Part shown: piece after piece, positions 1-11,872 of the stretch
Layout: each line of letters opens with the position of its first letter
Position numbering within the stretch: position 1 is the first letter of the stretch
Origin: Tolypeutes matacus
Taxonomy: Eukaryota; Chordata; Mammalia; Cingulata; Chlamyphoridae
Direction of reading: 5' to 3'
Assembly (NCBI GenBank): GCA_026826555.1
Contig: JAKSZT010053887.1
Location: forward strand, 67,579,563 to 67,643,562
Length of the DNA: 64,000 nucleotides
Position numbers and translations under genes: made by a program
The notes under the pieces: generated by a model
What the model was told of the DNA's origin: nothing
What the model saw: only the letters and a program-made list of their open reading frames with translations
The model's database searches: none

Positions 1-157
1 ACAGCCCGGAACTTTCTGAGCCCCTATGTGTACAGCATGTTCTATACATATGCTTCCCATAGTGGCTGGACTGTACATATACTGGAGCAGAACAATAAAC
101 ATGGCCGCCCCCAACGAATACTAAGCCTCAAAGTGTTTTCATTTCATTCCCGTGGCA
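1..157 (+). mobile_element. 3' part (R-U5) of an ERV LTR, cut by the window edge
   Basis: The sequence holds a poly(A) signal and ends in CA at 156-157. Two bases later a retroviral primer binding site begins. That order (AATAAA, short U5, CA, 2-nt spacer, TGG) is the normal 5' LTR to leader junction of a retrovirus read on the plus strand. The U3 part lies outside the window, so the family cannot be named from the LTR. A tRNA-Trp primer is used by several class I ERVs (for example HERV-W) and by alpharetroviruses, so the class stays open. Confidence 0.55.
94..99 (+). promoter_or_regulatory. Poly(A) signal AATAAA of the edge LTR
   Basis: An exact AATAAA hexamer lies about 60 bp before the inferred LTR end, a usual distance for an R/U5 polyadenylation signal. 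Confidence 0.5.
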
Positions 158-159
158 AC

Positions 160-176
160 TGGTGACGCCGACGTGA
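160..176 (+). other. Primer binding site, tRNA-Trp type
   Basis: The 17 bases beginning TGGTGACGCCGACGTGA match the complement of the 3' end of vertebrate tRNA-Trp with one visible mismatch (G for C at position 167). The site sits 2 nt after the CA that ends the LTR. The tRNA assignment is from memory and could be checked against tRNA gene sets. Confidence 0.6.
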
Positions 177-345
177 CACGATGCCATCGCGGGCTCTGCT
201 GGACAGATTCCCCCAAGACTTTGCAGGATGGATTCCTGCAAGTAGTTTTTGGTATGGCCCCTGGGAATGCCTCGGTGAAGAAGCATGGTTCTGACCCAAT
301 CATCCTCTTACAAGACATCAATGTCCCAGAGGTCAGTTGGTCCAC

Positions 346-355
346 CAAGGTAAGT
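346..355 (+). promoter_or_regulatory. Candidate ERV 5' splice donor
   Basis: CCAAGGTAAGT is close to the consensus donor (AAG|GTAAGT), with the cut before the GT at 350-351. It lies about 175 bp after the primer site, where retroviral leaders carry the major splice donor. There is no evidence that it is used. Confidence 0.35.
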
Positions 356-403
356 AAGGTCACCACTGTGTTTGCAGTAGTCCCGAATATTATTAGTGTG
401 TTT

Positions 404-420
404 AAAAAAAAAAAAAAAAA
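404..420 (+). repeat. Poly(A) run, 17 A
   Basis: An uninterrupted run of 17 A. It may be a retroposon tail or simple slippage; no retroposon body is recognisable upstream. Confidence 0.8.
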
Positions 421-438
421 TTTGTCTTTTAAAATAAT

Positions 439-681
439 ATGGAGAATACATTAGCCCCTAAACAGAAGATCCAATTAAAAATGTTACAGCAATTAATTAA
501 AGCTGCTGAATGTAAAGTGAGAGGAGCTCACAGTTAAAAACTCTATATCCTCCAAAAAAGGAAGAAACACCTTTTCAGCTCCCTCTCAAATAACGGAGGG
601 AAATCATGTTGAACCACCTGTGCGAGAAAACGTTAAATTACAAATACAACGTCCCGCACAGGACAGGCAGAAGTGTTGAAT
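439..681 (+). pseudogene. Possible decayed gag N-terminal region of the edge ERV
   Basis: An ATG at 439 opens a 32-codon frame with a basic/hydrophobic helix-like stretch (contains 'LKMLQQLIKAAECKV') that stops at 535. A second open stretch, rich in Pro, Gln and Arg, follows to about 681. The position after the primer site and splice donor is where gag would begin, and the helix could be a matrix-like segment. No family-specific motif is visible and the frame is broken, so this is inference from position. It could equally be chance. Confidence 0.2.
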
Positions 682-2102
682 AAAGCCCTTGTAATTGAAA
701 TCATGCTTGTAAGAAAACATTCTGCCAAAGAATTGACTAAGATTAGGAAAACATTCTGGCAGCAACTCTATACTGCCTTTATAATGATAAGGCTTTGGGC
801 TGATGGGGGCTAATAAAATTAAACCACTGGAAGAGTAGGAAAACTTGGCAACACAGTTTCCAGAAAAATTCTTAAAAGCAATAAAATAAAAGATGTATGT
901 TTCTATTGATGTGTTGTAATTCATTTTGTGTTTGTTTGTTCAGTGTCAGTGTATATTTTGATACCCCCAGATAGCAAAATTAAATTGATAAATTAAAATT
1001 ATTAAAAGAGCTCTATTCAAATGGCCAAAAATTAAATAAACACTTCTATTAATAAATGAATATGGATATTAATTTAAAATAATAAAAATAGTTATAACCA
1101 AATTATAATAGTTATATAATCAAATTATAATAGTTATATAGTTATAACCAAATTCTGACAAGTTTGTTTAGTGTTGATGGCAATTATTTATTGTAAGAAG
1201 TTTGCTTGAAAACAGTTTCCAAAATCATTTTGGTAACTTATGTATATAAGGTATATAGAATGTGTTTTTATTATTGAAGAAAAAGAAAATAATTTTGTAC
1301 TAAGATAAAACGACTGGTTATTTCAAAAGAGTAAAATGTGGGACAAAACCTGAATGAATACAGAAAGTGCAGAAGGTGTATGGAAAAGGACTTTTTGTGG
1401 TCAAAAGTTAAATATAATTTTATGGGTCTATCTATAAAGTTTTTAAAAAGTTTTAGTATCAAATAGCATACTGATGCAAAGTTAAAATTTTGTTCTTTCT
1501 CAAAGTTTCTGGTCACTAGTCTGTTTTAGTAAAAGTTTACAAAGAGTTTTTCTCCTGAATGATCAGGATACAAAAAAGAAAGTCTGTTTTATCAAAATAG
1601 CTTCTTATACTTTAACCATATCATTTCCTTAAAGAAACTAGTCATCACTTTTTAAACGAACATAATGTTCAAACCTACTTTCTCAAAGTCAAATCCTGAA
1701 AAGTAGCTTTTTATTTCAACTTAGTGCAAAAGATTTGTTCTTTTACCTTGAAAAAAGTAAATAAAATAGTTAAGTTTATTTAATATGAGATAGTTTAAAT
1801 TAAAAGTATTTAAAATTGTTATAAAATTAAGGAGGAATTCTTTAACCCTCTGTTAAAGTTGTACCAATAAAAGCTCCATATGAATACTTAAAAAGTATAA
1901 AATTCCTAAAAATTTAACAATGTTTCTATGTCACAATAACAATCTCTCCACCTAAAAATCAAGAAGCAGATGCTTTAACTGGTTCATGTGATTTTCCCCA
2001 CCTCTGCTAAAAAAGCAGCTCTATAGCTGCAAAAAAGGAACGGCCATTAAGAGCTGCCAGAAGTAGTGCATAACAGCAAAAATTAATATCCAGTTATGTC
2101 AC
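682..2102. other. AT-rich sequence, no recognisable gene
   Basis: Very AT-rich with short open frames only. It may be further decayed ERV interior: a short frame near 1945-1975 reads 'NQEADALT', faintly like a retroviral RNase H end, but the resemblance is too weak to call. Confidence 0.4.
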
Positions 2103-3699
2103 TATCCGAGGTATACAAGGATGGTTCAACATTAAAAAAAATTCAATTAATGTAATATACCACATTAACAAATTGAAGGAGAAAAATATATGATTTCTCT
2201 ATTGATGCAAAAAAAGCATCCAACAAAATTCAGCATCCTTTCTTGATAAAAACACTTCAAAAGATAAGAACAGAAAGAAATTTTGTCAACGTTGTAAAAT
2301 GCATATATGAAAAACAAGAACTAACATTATACTTAATATTGAAATACTAAAGGCTTGCCCTCTAAGGTCTCAAACAAGGCAAGTATGCTCACTGTCATCA
2401 CTTTTATTCAACATTGTGTTAAAAGTTCTTGATAGAGCACTTTGGCAATATAAGAGAAATAAAAGGCAACCACACTGGAAAGGAAGAAGTAAAACTTTCA
2501 CTATTTGCAGGTGACATGATACTATGTATAGAAAGTCCTGAAAAATCTACAGTAAAGCTCTTAGAGCTAATAAACTAGTTCAGTAAAGTGGCATGATATA
2601 AAAGCAACACACAAAAAATAGTAGTGTTCCTTTAAACTAATAGTAAGGAATATGAAGAGGAAATTTTAAAAAATCCATTTACAATAGCAAATAAAAAAAA
2701 TCAAATATCTAGGAATAAACTTAAGTAAAGATATAAAGGACTTGTACACCGAAAACTACACAGTATTGCTTAAAAAATCAAAGAAGACCTAAATAAAGGA
2801 AAGGATATCCATGTTCATGGATTGGAAGACTAAACCTCATTATGGTATCAATTCAACTTTAATTGATTTACAGATTCAACACAATCCCAATAAAAATCCC
2901 AAAATCATTTTTACAGAAATGGGTAAGCAAATTGCCAAATTTTATGTGAAGTTAAGGGTCACCAAATAGCCAAAAACATCTTACAAAAGAAAAATTAGGT
3001 TGGAGGACTCATGCTACCCAATTTTAAAGCATATTATAAAGCTACAGTGGTCAAAACTGCATGGTATTGACACAAGGATAGACATACTGACCAATGGAAC
3101 TGAATTGAGAGTTTAGAAATAGACTCACACATATATAGCCAAATGATATTTGACAAGGCTGTCAAGTCCACTCAACTGGGATGGAATAGTCTCTTTAATA
3201 AATGTTACTGGGAAAATTGGATGTACATACCCAAAAGAATAAGAAAGGATCCCCATCTTACACTCTATACAAAAATTAGCTCAAGGTAGATCAAAGGCCT
3301 AAATATAAGAGCCAGGATCATAAAGTTCCTAGAAGACAATGTAGGAAAGCATCTACATGACCTTGTGGTAGGCAAAGGTTTCATGATCTTTATACGCAAA
3401 ATATGATCAATGTAAGAAAAAAATGGGATCTCCACAAAATTAAAAACATTTGTGCTTCAAAGGAATTTGTCAAGAAAATGAAATGGCATCTTACTTGTTG
3501 GGAAAAAATATTTGGAAACCACATATCCAATAAGGGTCTAATGTATAGCACATATAAAGAAATCCTACAATTCAATAATAAAAAGACAACCCATTTAAAA
3601 CATGGGCAATGAACTTGAACAGATAATTTTCCAAAGAGGAAATACAAATGGCTAAAAGCACAGAAAAAGATGCTCAACATCACAAGCTGTTAGGGAAAT
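2103..3699 (+). mobile_element. L1 LINE fragment (ORF2 reverse transcriptase to C-terminal region)
   Basis: The sequence follows L1 ORF2 from the segment that reads 'ggtatacaaggatggttcaac' through the reverse transcriptase and C-terminal region. Many stops and frameshifts make it non-coding. The RT catalytic FADD box is altered to FAGD (2504-2515). The fragment starts abruptly, consistent with 5' truncation. It ends at about 3699 in an A-rich run, well before the usual ORF2 end and 3' UTR, so the 3' end is atypical. The parallel region of the L1 at 35.6-43.6 kb shows the same order. Confidence 0.9.
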
Positions 3700-3730
3700 A
3701 AAAAAAAAAAAAAACAAAACAAAAAAAAAA
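3700..3730 (+). repeat. A-rich tail of the L1 fragment
   Basis: Thirty bases of A interrupted by two single C residues follow directly on ORF2 sequence. This is either an aberrant poly(A) tail or an expansion of an internal A-rich site. Confidence 0.7.
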
Positions 3731-4029
3731 CAATAAGAAGAATAATAGCTTTTTGACCTAACAAGTATAACAAAACTACTTTGACTAGAATGGTGTTATC
3801 ATATTAGTGTATTATTTCACAAATCAATATATAATATAAGTTTATATACATATGTATAATAATGTAAACTGTATATGTCATTTTAAAGCTATACATAAAA
3901 TACTGAAGAATTACAGTTTTCAGAAAGAATGTGCATTTTACTACATTTATTGAGTTTGAAATATTCCATTAGAATGTGATAATGTTAACAATACATATTT
4001 ACAGGAACAGGGTTTAAAAGGTGAAAGGG
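3731..4029. other. Unassigned AT-rich spacer
   Basis: Short AT-rich stretch between two L1 fragments; nothing recognisable. Confidence 0.4.
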
Positions 4030-5175
4030 GAAGGGTGATTTGAAAAAATGGATCAAAGACTTAAATGTAAAAGGAAAACTGTACAACTCTTAGAATAAAA
4101 CTATAGGTGTAATTCTTCATGACCTTGGATTATGTATGGTTTCTTAGATATGATACCAAAATGCAATGGCAAAAAATTGGATTAATTGGATTTCATCAAA
4201 ATTAGGATCTTTTGTGCTCCAAAGGAGACTATCTAAAAAATTAAAATGCAACCAACAGAAAGAGAGAATTCTTTGAAAATTATATATCTGATAAGGGCGT
4301 AGTATCTAGAATATATAAAGAACTTTAACAACTCAACAATGAAATGACAAATAATCCAATGCATAGTCAAAAGATTTGAACAGACATTTCTCCAAAATAG
4401 ATATAAAATGGCCAATAAACCCATGAGGATATGCTCAATATCATTAGTTATTAGGGAAATGCAAATGAAAACCACAATGAAATAAAATACTGGTAGGTAT
4501 GAAGTTGTATTTCATTGTGGTTTTGATTTGCATGATCCTCATGTTTTCATGGTTGGAATGTAAAATGGTTCCAGCCATTTTTAAAAACAGTGTGGCAGAT
4601 CCTCAAATAGTTAAACATAGAGTTTCAATATGATTGCAATTCCATCCTGGGTATATACTCAAGAGAACTGAAACCTTAAATCCAATCTTAAATACACAGG
4701 CATTCAAAGCTGCATTTTCATTATAGCCAAAATGTGGAACAAATAAAATGTCCATCAATTGATGAATGGATAAACAAAATATATCATATCCATACAAAGA
4801 ATATTATCCAGTCATATGAAAGAATGAAATTCTGATGCATGCTATAACATGGGATAAATCTGTAAAAGAAGGGGATAAAGCTAGATACAAAGGATCACTT
4901 ATTTTATGATTCCATTTATATGAAATACCAAAAAAAGACAAATCCAGAAAGAGAGAAAAAAAATTAGTGTTTTTCATAGACTGGAGGTTAAAAAGAATGG
5001 GTGACTACTAATGGCTATTGGGTTTCTTTTTGGTGATGAAAATATACTGAAATTAAATAGTGCTGATGTTCACATAATTATCTGATTATACTGAAAACAA
5101 ATGGGTTACACTCTTTTAAAGGGTATATTTTATGGTATGCAAATTATAAATCAATAAAAGTGAAAATAATACTGG
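4030..5175 (+). mobile_element. Older L1 fragment (ORF2 end plus 3' UTR)
   Basis: Matches the conserved L1 order: 'cctagaagaaaa'-type ORF2 segment, a region like 'ccaaaggagactatc', then the well-known 'gtccatcaattgatgaatgg' block (4750-4769) and an L1M-type 3' UTR ending near 'caataaaagtgaaaat'. It is heavily mutated and non-coding. It contains a fold-back duplication (see 4422-4543). A 3' UTR of the same type recurs near 20640-20960 and 43055-43365. Confidence 0.85.
4422..4543. repeat. Imperfect inverted repeat (fold-back) inside the L1
   Basis: The stretch around 4461-4489 (gcaaatgaaaaccacaatga...) recurs as its reverse complement at about 4504-4536. 'catgaggat' at 4422-4430 also recurs inverted near 4535-4543. 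An intact L1 has only the first copy. The result is a hairpin-forming palindrome with a short loop. Confidence 0.75.
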
Positions 5176-5263
5176 AAAAGTAAAATCAATTATTTTTTTA
5201 AATATTCGAATTCATGGTTCATTTTATGTCTTTAGATTCTAAAAATGAATAGAGATAATGTGT

Positions 5264-5286
5264 GTATATATATATATATATATATA
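5264..5286. repeat. (TA)n microsatellite
   Basis: About 11 perfect TA units. Confidence 0.9.
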
Positions 5287-5289
5287 GGA

Positions 5290-8200
5290 CAGAAGTAGTT
5301 TTGTAGGTGAAAAAATGGGCATAGTCAATTCTGTGTTGATCTATAATTCTTACTATTTGTGTGGTTCTGAGCAATACTTTAAACTCTCTGGTTTTCATTC
5401 AGGCATCAGAAGTGGAGAATAATATATTACTCACAGGATGGCTATAAGCATTGAATATTCTCAAGCGTAAGAAAGTTCTTTGGAAATGTATTTTGTATGA
5501 CTCATTCTGATTGATAAAGATTTAAAGTTCATTTCAGCATATACAAATACAGCATGTACCAAAATGATTGTACTATTCTAGTTCAGCCACTGCCTGAACA
5601 TCTCCAAGGTATCTTTTCCCTTCAAAAGCCCACATACTTCTATAAAGGGATTCACAGTAAAAGTTAAGGCCCTGTCACTTGAGTCTGAAGGTGACACATA
5701 ACTGGAGTTGGTCATTCTACCATCTTCTTCCTGTCCCTATTCCATTATTGTCTGTTCTCACCATTCTGCTACAAACTACTTCTAGAAGCCTACCTTGAAA
5801 GGGACACCACTCCCTGTGTTAATACTTTCCTCCCCACTCTTAGAGACATGTTATATTCTTTTAAGTGATTCCTTGCCTTTCTCTAGTTCACTGGAACACA
5901 TGGATGGGCCAGCAGTTTTTTCAGCTTAACAAATATCCTGCAAGAAAACCAGCCTCTCATGTTGACACACTACCAGTTCTAAGCGTTTCCCCAGATTGTC
6001 TATACACTCTACTTGGAAGAAGGTCTCTCTCTTAATCTCTCTCTCTCTCACTCTCTCTCTCTCTCTTTTTCTTTCTATCTACCCACATCCATCTCTCTCT
6101 TCCCCTCCCTCTCTTTCCTGGTCTCCTTTAACAAATTTTGATACAGAGGAAGATAGGACACTATTTGATAACAGCATAATATTTTTTTAAATTCTCAGAA
6201 AGTCATGAATGATGAATCTGGCTCAAATTACTGAAATCTCTTTTTTAAAATGACATATTTAATGCCTCTGCCATTAACTATGATCTATAATCATCAATCA
6301 ACATTTTTTACATAAAAGTTAGTTCCTTTGTGTACTAAGTAGTTTAATAATTTCTAAATTGATAAATCTGTTAGATAAACCAATATTTACTGATGTTAGA
6401 GATTTCTCACAACATAGAAGTGTTACTAACAAGCCTGTTGACCTGAACAAGCAGTCAGTTAACTCTATCTTTCACCAAGGAATTATATGCATATTCACTC
6501 ACAAATACACCCAGAAAAGCAGGTGAGGAAACTAAATGTGAGGCATATTTTGTTTGGTGAGGTATCAAGTATTAATGTTTAGATTCCTTATACAGGGACT
6601 CTATGACAGATATGAAAAGAATGTTTTTTAGAACAGTACTCAGATACATGAATATGATCACTTTTGAAATATGCATAATTACCTTTTATTATCTGCATAG
6701 AATTTAGTAACTCTAAAATTAAATAAAAATAGAGCAAATATATTTATATGCCAAATATACCTAATTCTTCAAAATAAAGCAAAATTGATTTAAAAACTTT
6801 TCATTGATTAACAGTGTATGGTTAGCTAGAAATTTTCCTTTTTGCTGCTTAAACTATGTCATAGCACTACTTTTCAGAAATGATGTAGCAATTATGATAA
6901 TGTTTCTTATAAGTCACAAATTCCAAATTACTAGAAGCAAATTATTTTATATATACACACATTTATTGTTTGCTTTGGTCCTCAGAAGACAGAAAATTGA
7001 ACACATTTTTTGAGTAACTTTGAAGGTTAGCTTGAGCAGTGCTGAAAAGTTTAAAAAAGAGTAAAAAAGAACAGTCTATTTCAGAACTAAATTACTTTGA
7101 AATCACTTGTTGATTTTGGACCTACAGATTCTAATTTTTTTTCATATTTATAAGCATACAAAACACACAATTTAAGGCAAGACATTTTATCTTTAATTCC
7201 TGAACAGTTTACATACTAACATATTGAGAAAAGAAAAATATTCTTTCAATTCTCAGAGACAATTCTCATATTGTATAAATATAAGATGTGTACAGAAAGT
7301 TGCAGTGATTATTATTAAAATCCCCACCTACCAAATAGATAAGAGATAAATAATAGTTCTTTAATATTTAAAAAGCATTTATGTAACCTAATTTTTTATA
7401 TGTTTGAGTTAATTATGTAAAATAGATAGTTTTTCGATTGTAGAGATAACTTTTTTAATGAGGAATTTAAGAATTATTTGAATAAAGTATATATAGAAAA
7501 AATATATAGACCTAATTTTATGAAATAAATGCTGAATTTTAGTCACAATTTAAATGCCTTTCAGAAAAAAGTAAAAGAAATTAAATTATGTAATATAATT
7601 TTTCATGCTAAAATGATATGTAAAATAAATTAGTCTATAAAATAAATCTGTGATCAATAGTGAGAACAGAGTAATACATTAGAATGTGTAGTTATATGTA
7701 TAAATTAACCCTAAAGCTGTCTTTTTAAGCACAGCACATAAGGGTATTGCAAATAGAAAATATTTTCCTCTTCAGTGAATATCTTTACAAAAATTAATTT
7801 TTCTTGGGTCCAAAAACATTAACAAAAACATTAAATTTGTTGAATTTATGCAAGTTCCATACCTTGCAAAAATAAATTCTGAACTGCACTGTAGCTACAA
7901 TTCATGTAGGACTAGGATTCTGACAATTCTAGGAGAATGAAATAAAGTTAGGTAAAGATTGATTATAGTATGAGCAAGAATTAAGGGACAGACAGGCCAA
8001 GGTAAGAATGATTGCTGATTACGCATAAACCTAACAGCATCAAAAGAATACAGACAAAATGTATTAGGAAAACAAGTTTTAGTTCAAGAATGACTAATAT
8101 TTTTAGCCTTGGGAGCAAAACTAATGTCTGAGTTATAGAGACAGATTGTTAGTGCAGTTGTCAGCATAGTCATCCATCTGGAATTGTTTATTCCCTGTTG

Positions 8201-9350
8201 TTTTTCAGTTTTTCTATTTAAAAATAAAAACATTCTTCCTTTACTGAACAAAAGGAAAACTTATATGCAGTTAACTTGAATATGCTGCCAGATTTTTTTT
8301 GGCATTGGAGGTGTGTATGACATTTAATCAAATCACCTAATTAGTCTCTGTCTACATTTATCAACATAAGAAGCAGATTTTATAACTCTTATATCCTAAT
8401 AACCAAACTGGTAACATTTAAAGTTTTTGGTATTAAGATAGTTTTCTATCGTATCCAAATTTTTATAAAATGTTTGTGTTAATGATTTTAAAGAATAACT
8501 CTATTTTTAAAAGGATATATTAATGGAGCAAAACTATCTTAAAACCCCAGAGCCTTGAATTTAAAAGAGAGAGAAAAGGATTTATTCTAAGCACAATGTA
8601 TAAATAGTTAGCTAAAAGTGGTTGAGCTATTCAATATAATGTGCCTACTTTAACTAACAATATATAATTCATCTCTATATCCAATCTTACATCTTACGTA
8701 TTAGGATAAACTACATCACATAAAAGATAAATTCAGAAATATCACCATAATGAAATTTTGATATGAAATTCTAAAGTGAAGACACTTTTTCTTCCATAAT
8801 ATTTACCAATTTACAGAATGTTGAGTATAATATATGCAAATTTTGAGTCATTCATGTTTGAGATCAATCAAAAAGGGGGTTAGAAGTTGTGAAGAGGAAT
8901 GTAAAGTAGAAGACTAAGCCAGATAAAATATTTTGTACTTTTGCCTTTAAAGAATAAAAAGAACGTGTCGTACAATAAATTAAAGTCTTAAAACCTACCA
9001 CTTTTTGAGTTAGGAACCTGGGTGGAATACATCAATAAAACCTTCTGATAATTGGTGGTTTGTAGCTAATATGAATGGAATAAAACTATTTGATTCTGCA
9101 CATTAGGAGGGAGAGTGAGAAGTAATTACACAGCAACATAGAAAGAGTGAATCACATGTATGCAGATTTTAAAACCTCATGTGTGAGGTTGAGAGAACCT
9201 CAAATGGAAGTAGAGTGTAACAAAATCTAACTCTATTACAAAGATATGAAACAATTTCACTTATGAGGGTGGTAGAAATGTGCTGACCTGAGTAAATTTG
9301 GAAATGGATAGAGTCTAAGAAAAAAGGCAAAAGAAATTATAAGTAAATAC
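5290..9350. other. Unique or unrecognised non-coding region
   Basis: AT-rich sequence without a recognisable gene or a clearly diagnosable repeat, apart from the CT-rich tract at 6024-6120. Open frames are short and of low complexity. Single-copy host sequence or very old repeats are both possible. Confidence 0.5.
6024..6120. repeat. CT-rich low-complexity tract
   Basis: Mostly CT dinucleotides and pyrimidine runs (with a short A/C-containing interruption). It produces a Ser/Leu-rich translation that is not a gene. Confidence 0.85.
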
Positions 9351-9902
9351 TATAATTTGTGGTCCCCAGAAAATCATGTTCTAATTAATCCCTTCCTGTG
9401 GGTGAGAAACTATTGTAAGTAGGACATTTTGATTAAATTAATTCAGTTAAGGGCCTTTATTTAGATTAATTCAGTAAGCTATGAACCAGGGTGGGTTAAT
9501 CTTCTCACTGGAGTCCTTTATAAACAGAATGAATACAGGAGGTGGGACTGAGAGACAGAGAGAAATTCCCAGAGTCTGATAGAGAAATTCTCAAGACCGA
9601 GAAACTGAAATCTATGGAAGTTGGGAGAAAGCCACAGGAGCAGGTAGAATGCTGAGGAAAGACAGAAACTGAAAGCAAGGAGGCCTGGAGGAGAAGAGAG
9701 AAACAGTAAATGTGACCATTGTGCTCTGCCATGTGACAGAAGTCCAGGATCACCAGGGCCCATGCTTTTTGGGAGACACCTTAACCTGGTGCCTTGATTT
9801 GGCCATCTTTCTTTGTAAGCTTATAAGTTAATAAATCTCCATTGTGAAAACTAACCCATTTCTGGTATATTACCTGGGCAATCTTTACCTAAATAAAAAA
9901 CA
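9351..9902 (+). mobile_element. 5' LTR of MaLR-like element 1 (LTR family A)
   Basis: It shares the order of landmarks with the LTRs at 12016, 21869 and 24454: a 'ccccagaaaa' start, 'cattcctgtggg'-type box, 'ggagtcctttataa' promoter-like box (near 9511-9524), a purine-rich middle, 'gccttgatttgg' (9790-9801), then an 'aataaatctccattgt' poly(A) region and a terminal CA. Its start is blurred by decay, so 9351 is approximate. The tRNA-Leu-type primer site follows 5 bp after the end. Family naming (ERVL-MaLR-like, probably xenarthran-specific) is inference. Confidence 0.75.
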
Positions 9903-9907
9903 GATTT

Positions 9908-9919
9908 TGGTACCAGGAG
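9908..9919 (+). other. Primer binding site of MaLR-like element 1, tRNA-Leu type
   Basis: TGGTACCAGGAG matches the complement of a tRNA-Leu 3' end, the primer type of ERVL and MaLR elements. It is the same motif as in the provirus at 19223-19238. Confidence 0.7.
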
Positions 9920-11285
9920 ATAGGGGTGCTATGATTAAAATAACAAAAATTTTGGAATGGTTTTATAAATTGATAAGGGGAAGATTCAGGAAGAAAATGT
10001 GAGATACTTGTTAAAAAAAAAAAAAAAAAACTTAGATTACTTTGAAGAGACAGTTGGTAGAAATATGGAAACTAAAGGTACTTTCAATTAGGCGTTAGAC
10101 AGAAATGATGAATGTGTCATTGAAAAATTGAAAAAAAGGTGATCCTTGCCATACAGTGGCAGAGGACTTGGCAAAACTATCTCTTCTTTTCAGATGGTAG
10201 TCAGAATTTGAAAGTGATGAGCTTGGATATTTAGCTGAGGAGATTTCCTCAGTGAAACGTGAAAAGTACTGACTGGCTTCTCCTTGCAGCTTATAGTAAA
10301 ATGTGAGAGGAAAAGGATAAGCTGAAAACTGAACTCCTGGGCACAAAGAAACCAGAAATCAATGGGTTGGAAAATTCTGAGCTTTCAGAATGTGAGTCCC
10401 CAGAAAACTGTACTCCATGTGAGGATCTACCCAAAAAACATGAAAATAGGCAGTCATTTCTTTAAAAGTCAGGCTTGGAAATGCAGTTGTCCAGAAAAGA
10501 TCTGCAGAAGATTGTAATGTCTGATGGCTTGGAAACTTGTGTGCTATATGCAAAATCGACCAGTTTTGCTGTGAGATCTGTATGAATGGAACCACTGACA
10601 GCTTGTGCTAAAAGGGACAGTAAAGGATAGATGGAAGGAAAAACAGCTTCAAAGTCAGGACCATGGAAGCTGAAGTCTGGACTGAAGACATGTTCTTAGA
10701 CCAGGAGAGCAGAAACACACATGAGTGTAGAAATGGTCAATATGACCTATCACTTGAACAGGGTGGGCCTTCTGCCCCATTGTTCAAGAAGAATATGCTG
10801 CCTCAGCTTCAGATGGTGGGACCCAGTCTCTGGGGATTGGAGAAGATGGTGGCCACCACCCAACTGTTCTGAGGGGGTTGAGCCTGTGCCCTGGAGATTG
10901 GGGAGTGTCTGGCCATCATTCCAGTGTTCTTGGAGGTAAGGTAATGAATTCACCTGCCACCCCAAAGCTCGATGAGGGTGGAGCCAAGAACATGGCCACT
11001 GGACAAGCCCTTGGAAAGGGTAGGGCTGCCCCTTTGTCAGGCCTCAAAGATAAGAAACCATGGTTCTATAAATAACTCTCAGAACTATGAGTAATTAGAA
11101 TATACCCTGCAGGGTTTTAGAACTGGTTGTGACCCATGACCCCTGATTTCCTTCCAATTTCTCTCTGGCAATGGGAACATTAATTCTATCGTGTTCCCTC
11201 TTTTGTATATTGGATGCAGCTAGCTTGTTCTAAGTTTCACAGGTCCACAACAGGAAAGAAATTTTGTCCCAGGACAGACCCCACC

Positions 11286-11872
11286 TGTGGCAATTTGAAA
11301 TTATTTTGTGAACCCCCAAAACAGAAAGATTGTGTTAGTGAATTAATTCATTCCTATGGGTGTAAGACCCATAATTCAGTGAGGCATAAGTCAGGTTAAG
11401 TAACCACTCTGCTGCTGCACCTGGTATAAACAGAGATGCTGAGGAAAAGGGAGCTTTGCCATATTTGATTCTGCCATGTGAGAGAAAGGAAAGACTCAAA
11501 GAGCTGAAGCATAGAGAGAGAGAGAAGAGGCATATGCCTGATAACTTGCAGCTGAACTCAGTAAAAAAGCAGAGCAGCCAAGCCTGAGAGAGGAGTCCCA
11601 GTAAGAGACAATCCCTATACCTGGTTGCCCAGAGCTGAGCCCAGGAGATAGTACAGCCTGGAGGGGAAGGCAGAGACCTAGGCAGAGATTTCCCTCTGTC
11701 TTGCATCAACACATGGGAGCTGACTTTGGTTAGAAAGCACCTCTCATGGTGCCTTGAGTTGTGCTTTTCATGGCCCTTGGAACTGTAAACTTTTACCCCA
11801 AATAAATCCCCTTTGTAAAAGCCAGTCCATTTCGGATACTTTGCATTGGCAGCCCTTTGGCAAACTAAAACA
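11286..11872 (+). mobile_element. Nested solo LTR, family B, in MaLR-like element 1
   Basis: Starts TGTGGCAATTTGAAAT and ends AACTAAAACA (TG...CA). It is flanked by 'cccacc' at 11280-11285 and 11873-11878. The sister element at 24.3 kb lacks it at this place, which gives the empty site. It resembles the LTRs at 22469-23054 and 52544-53205. It carries an AATAAA near 11802. No internal sequence remains, so it is a solo LTR left by LTR-LTR recombination. Confidence 0.8.

Noticed and set aside
1930..2080. Short frame with 'NQEADALT' as a retroviral RNase H end
   Set aside because: Only eight residues resemble the motif and there is no supporting flank.
5996..6190. Ser/Leu-rich open frame
   Set aside because: Produced by the CT-rich low-complexity tract.
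9505..9763. Antisense open frames in the MaLR-like LTR
   Set aside because: Short, stop-poor antisense of purine-rich LTR sequence; the frame is not clearly shared with the other family A copies.
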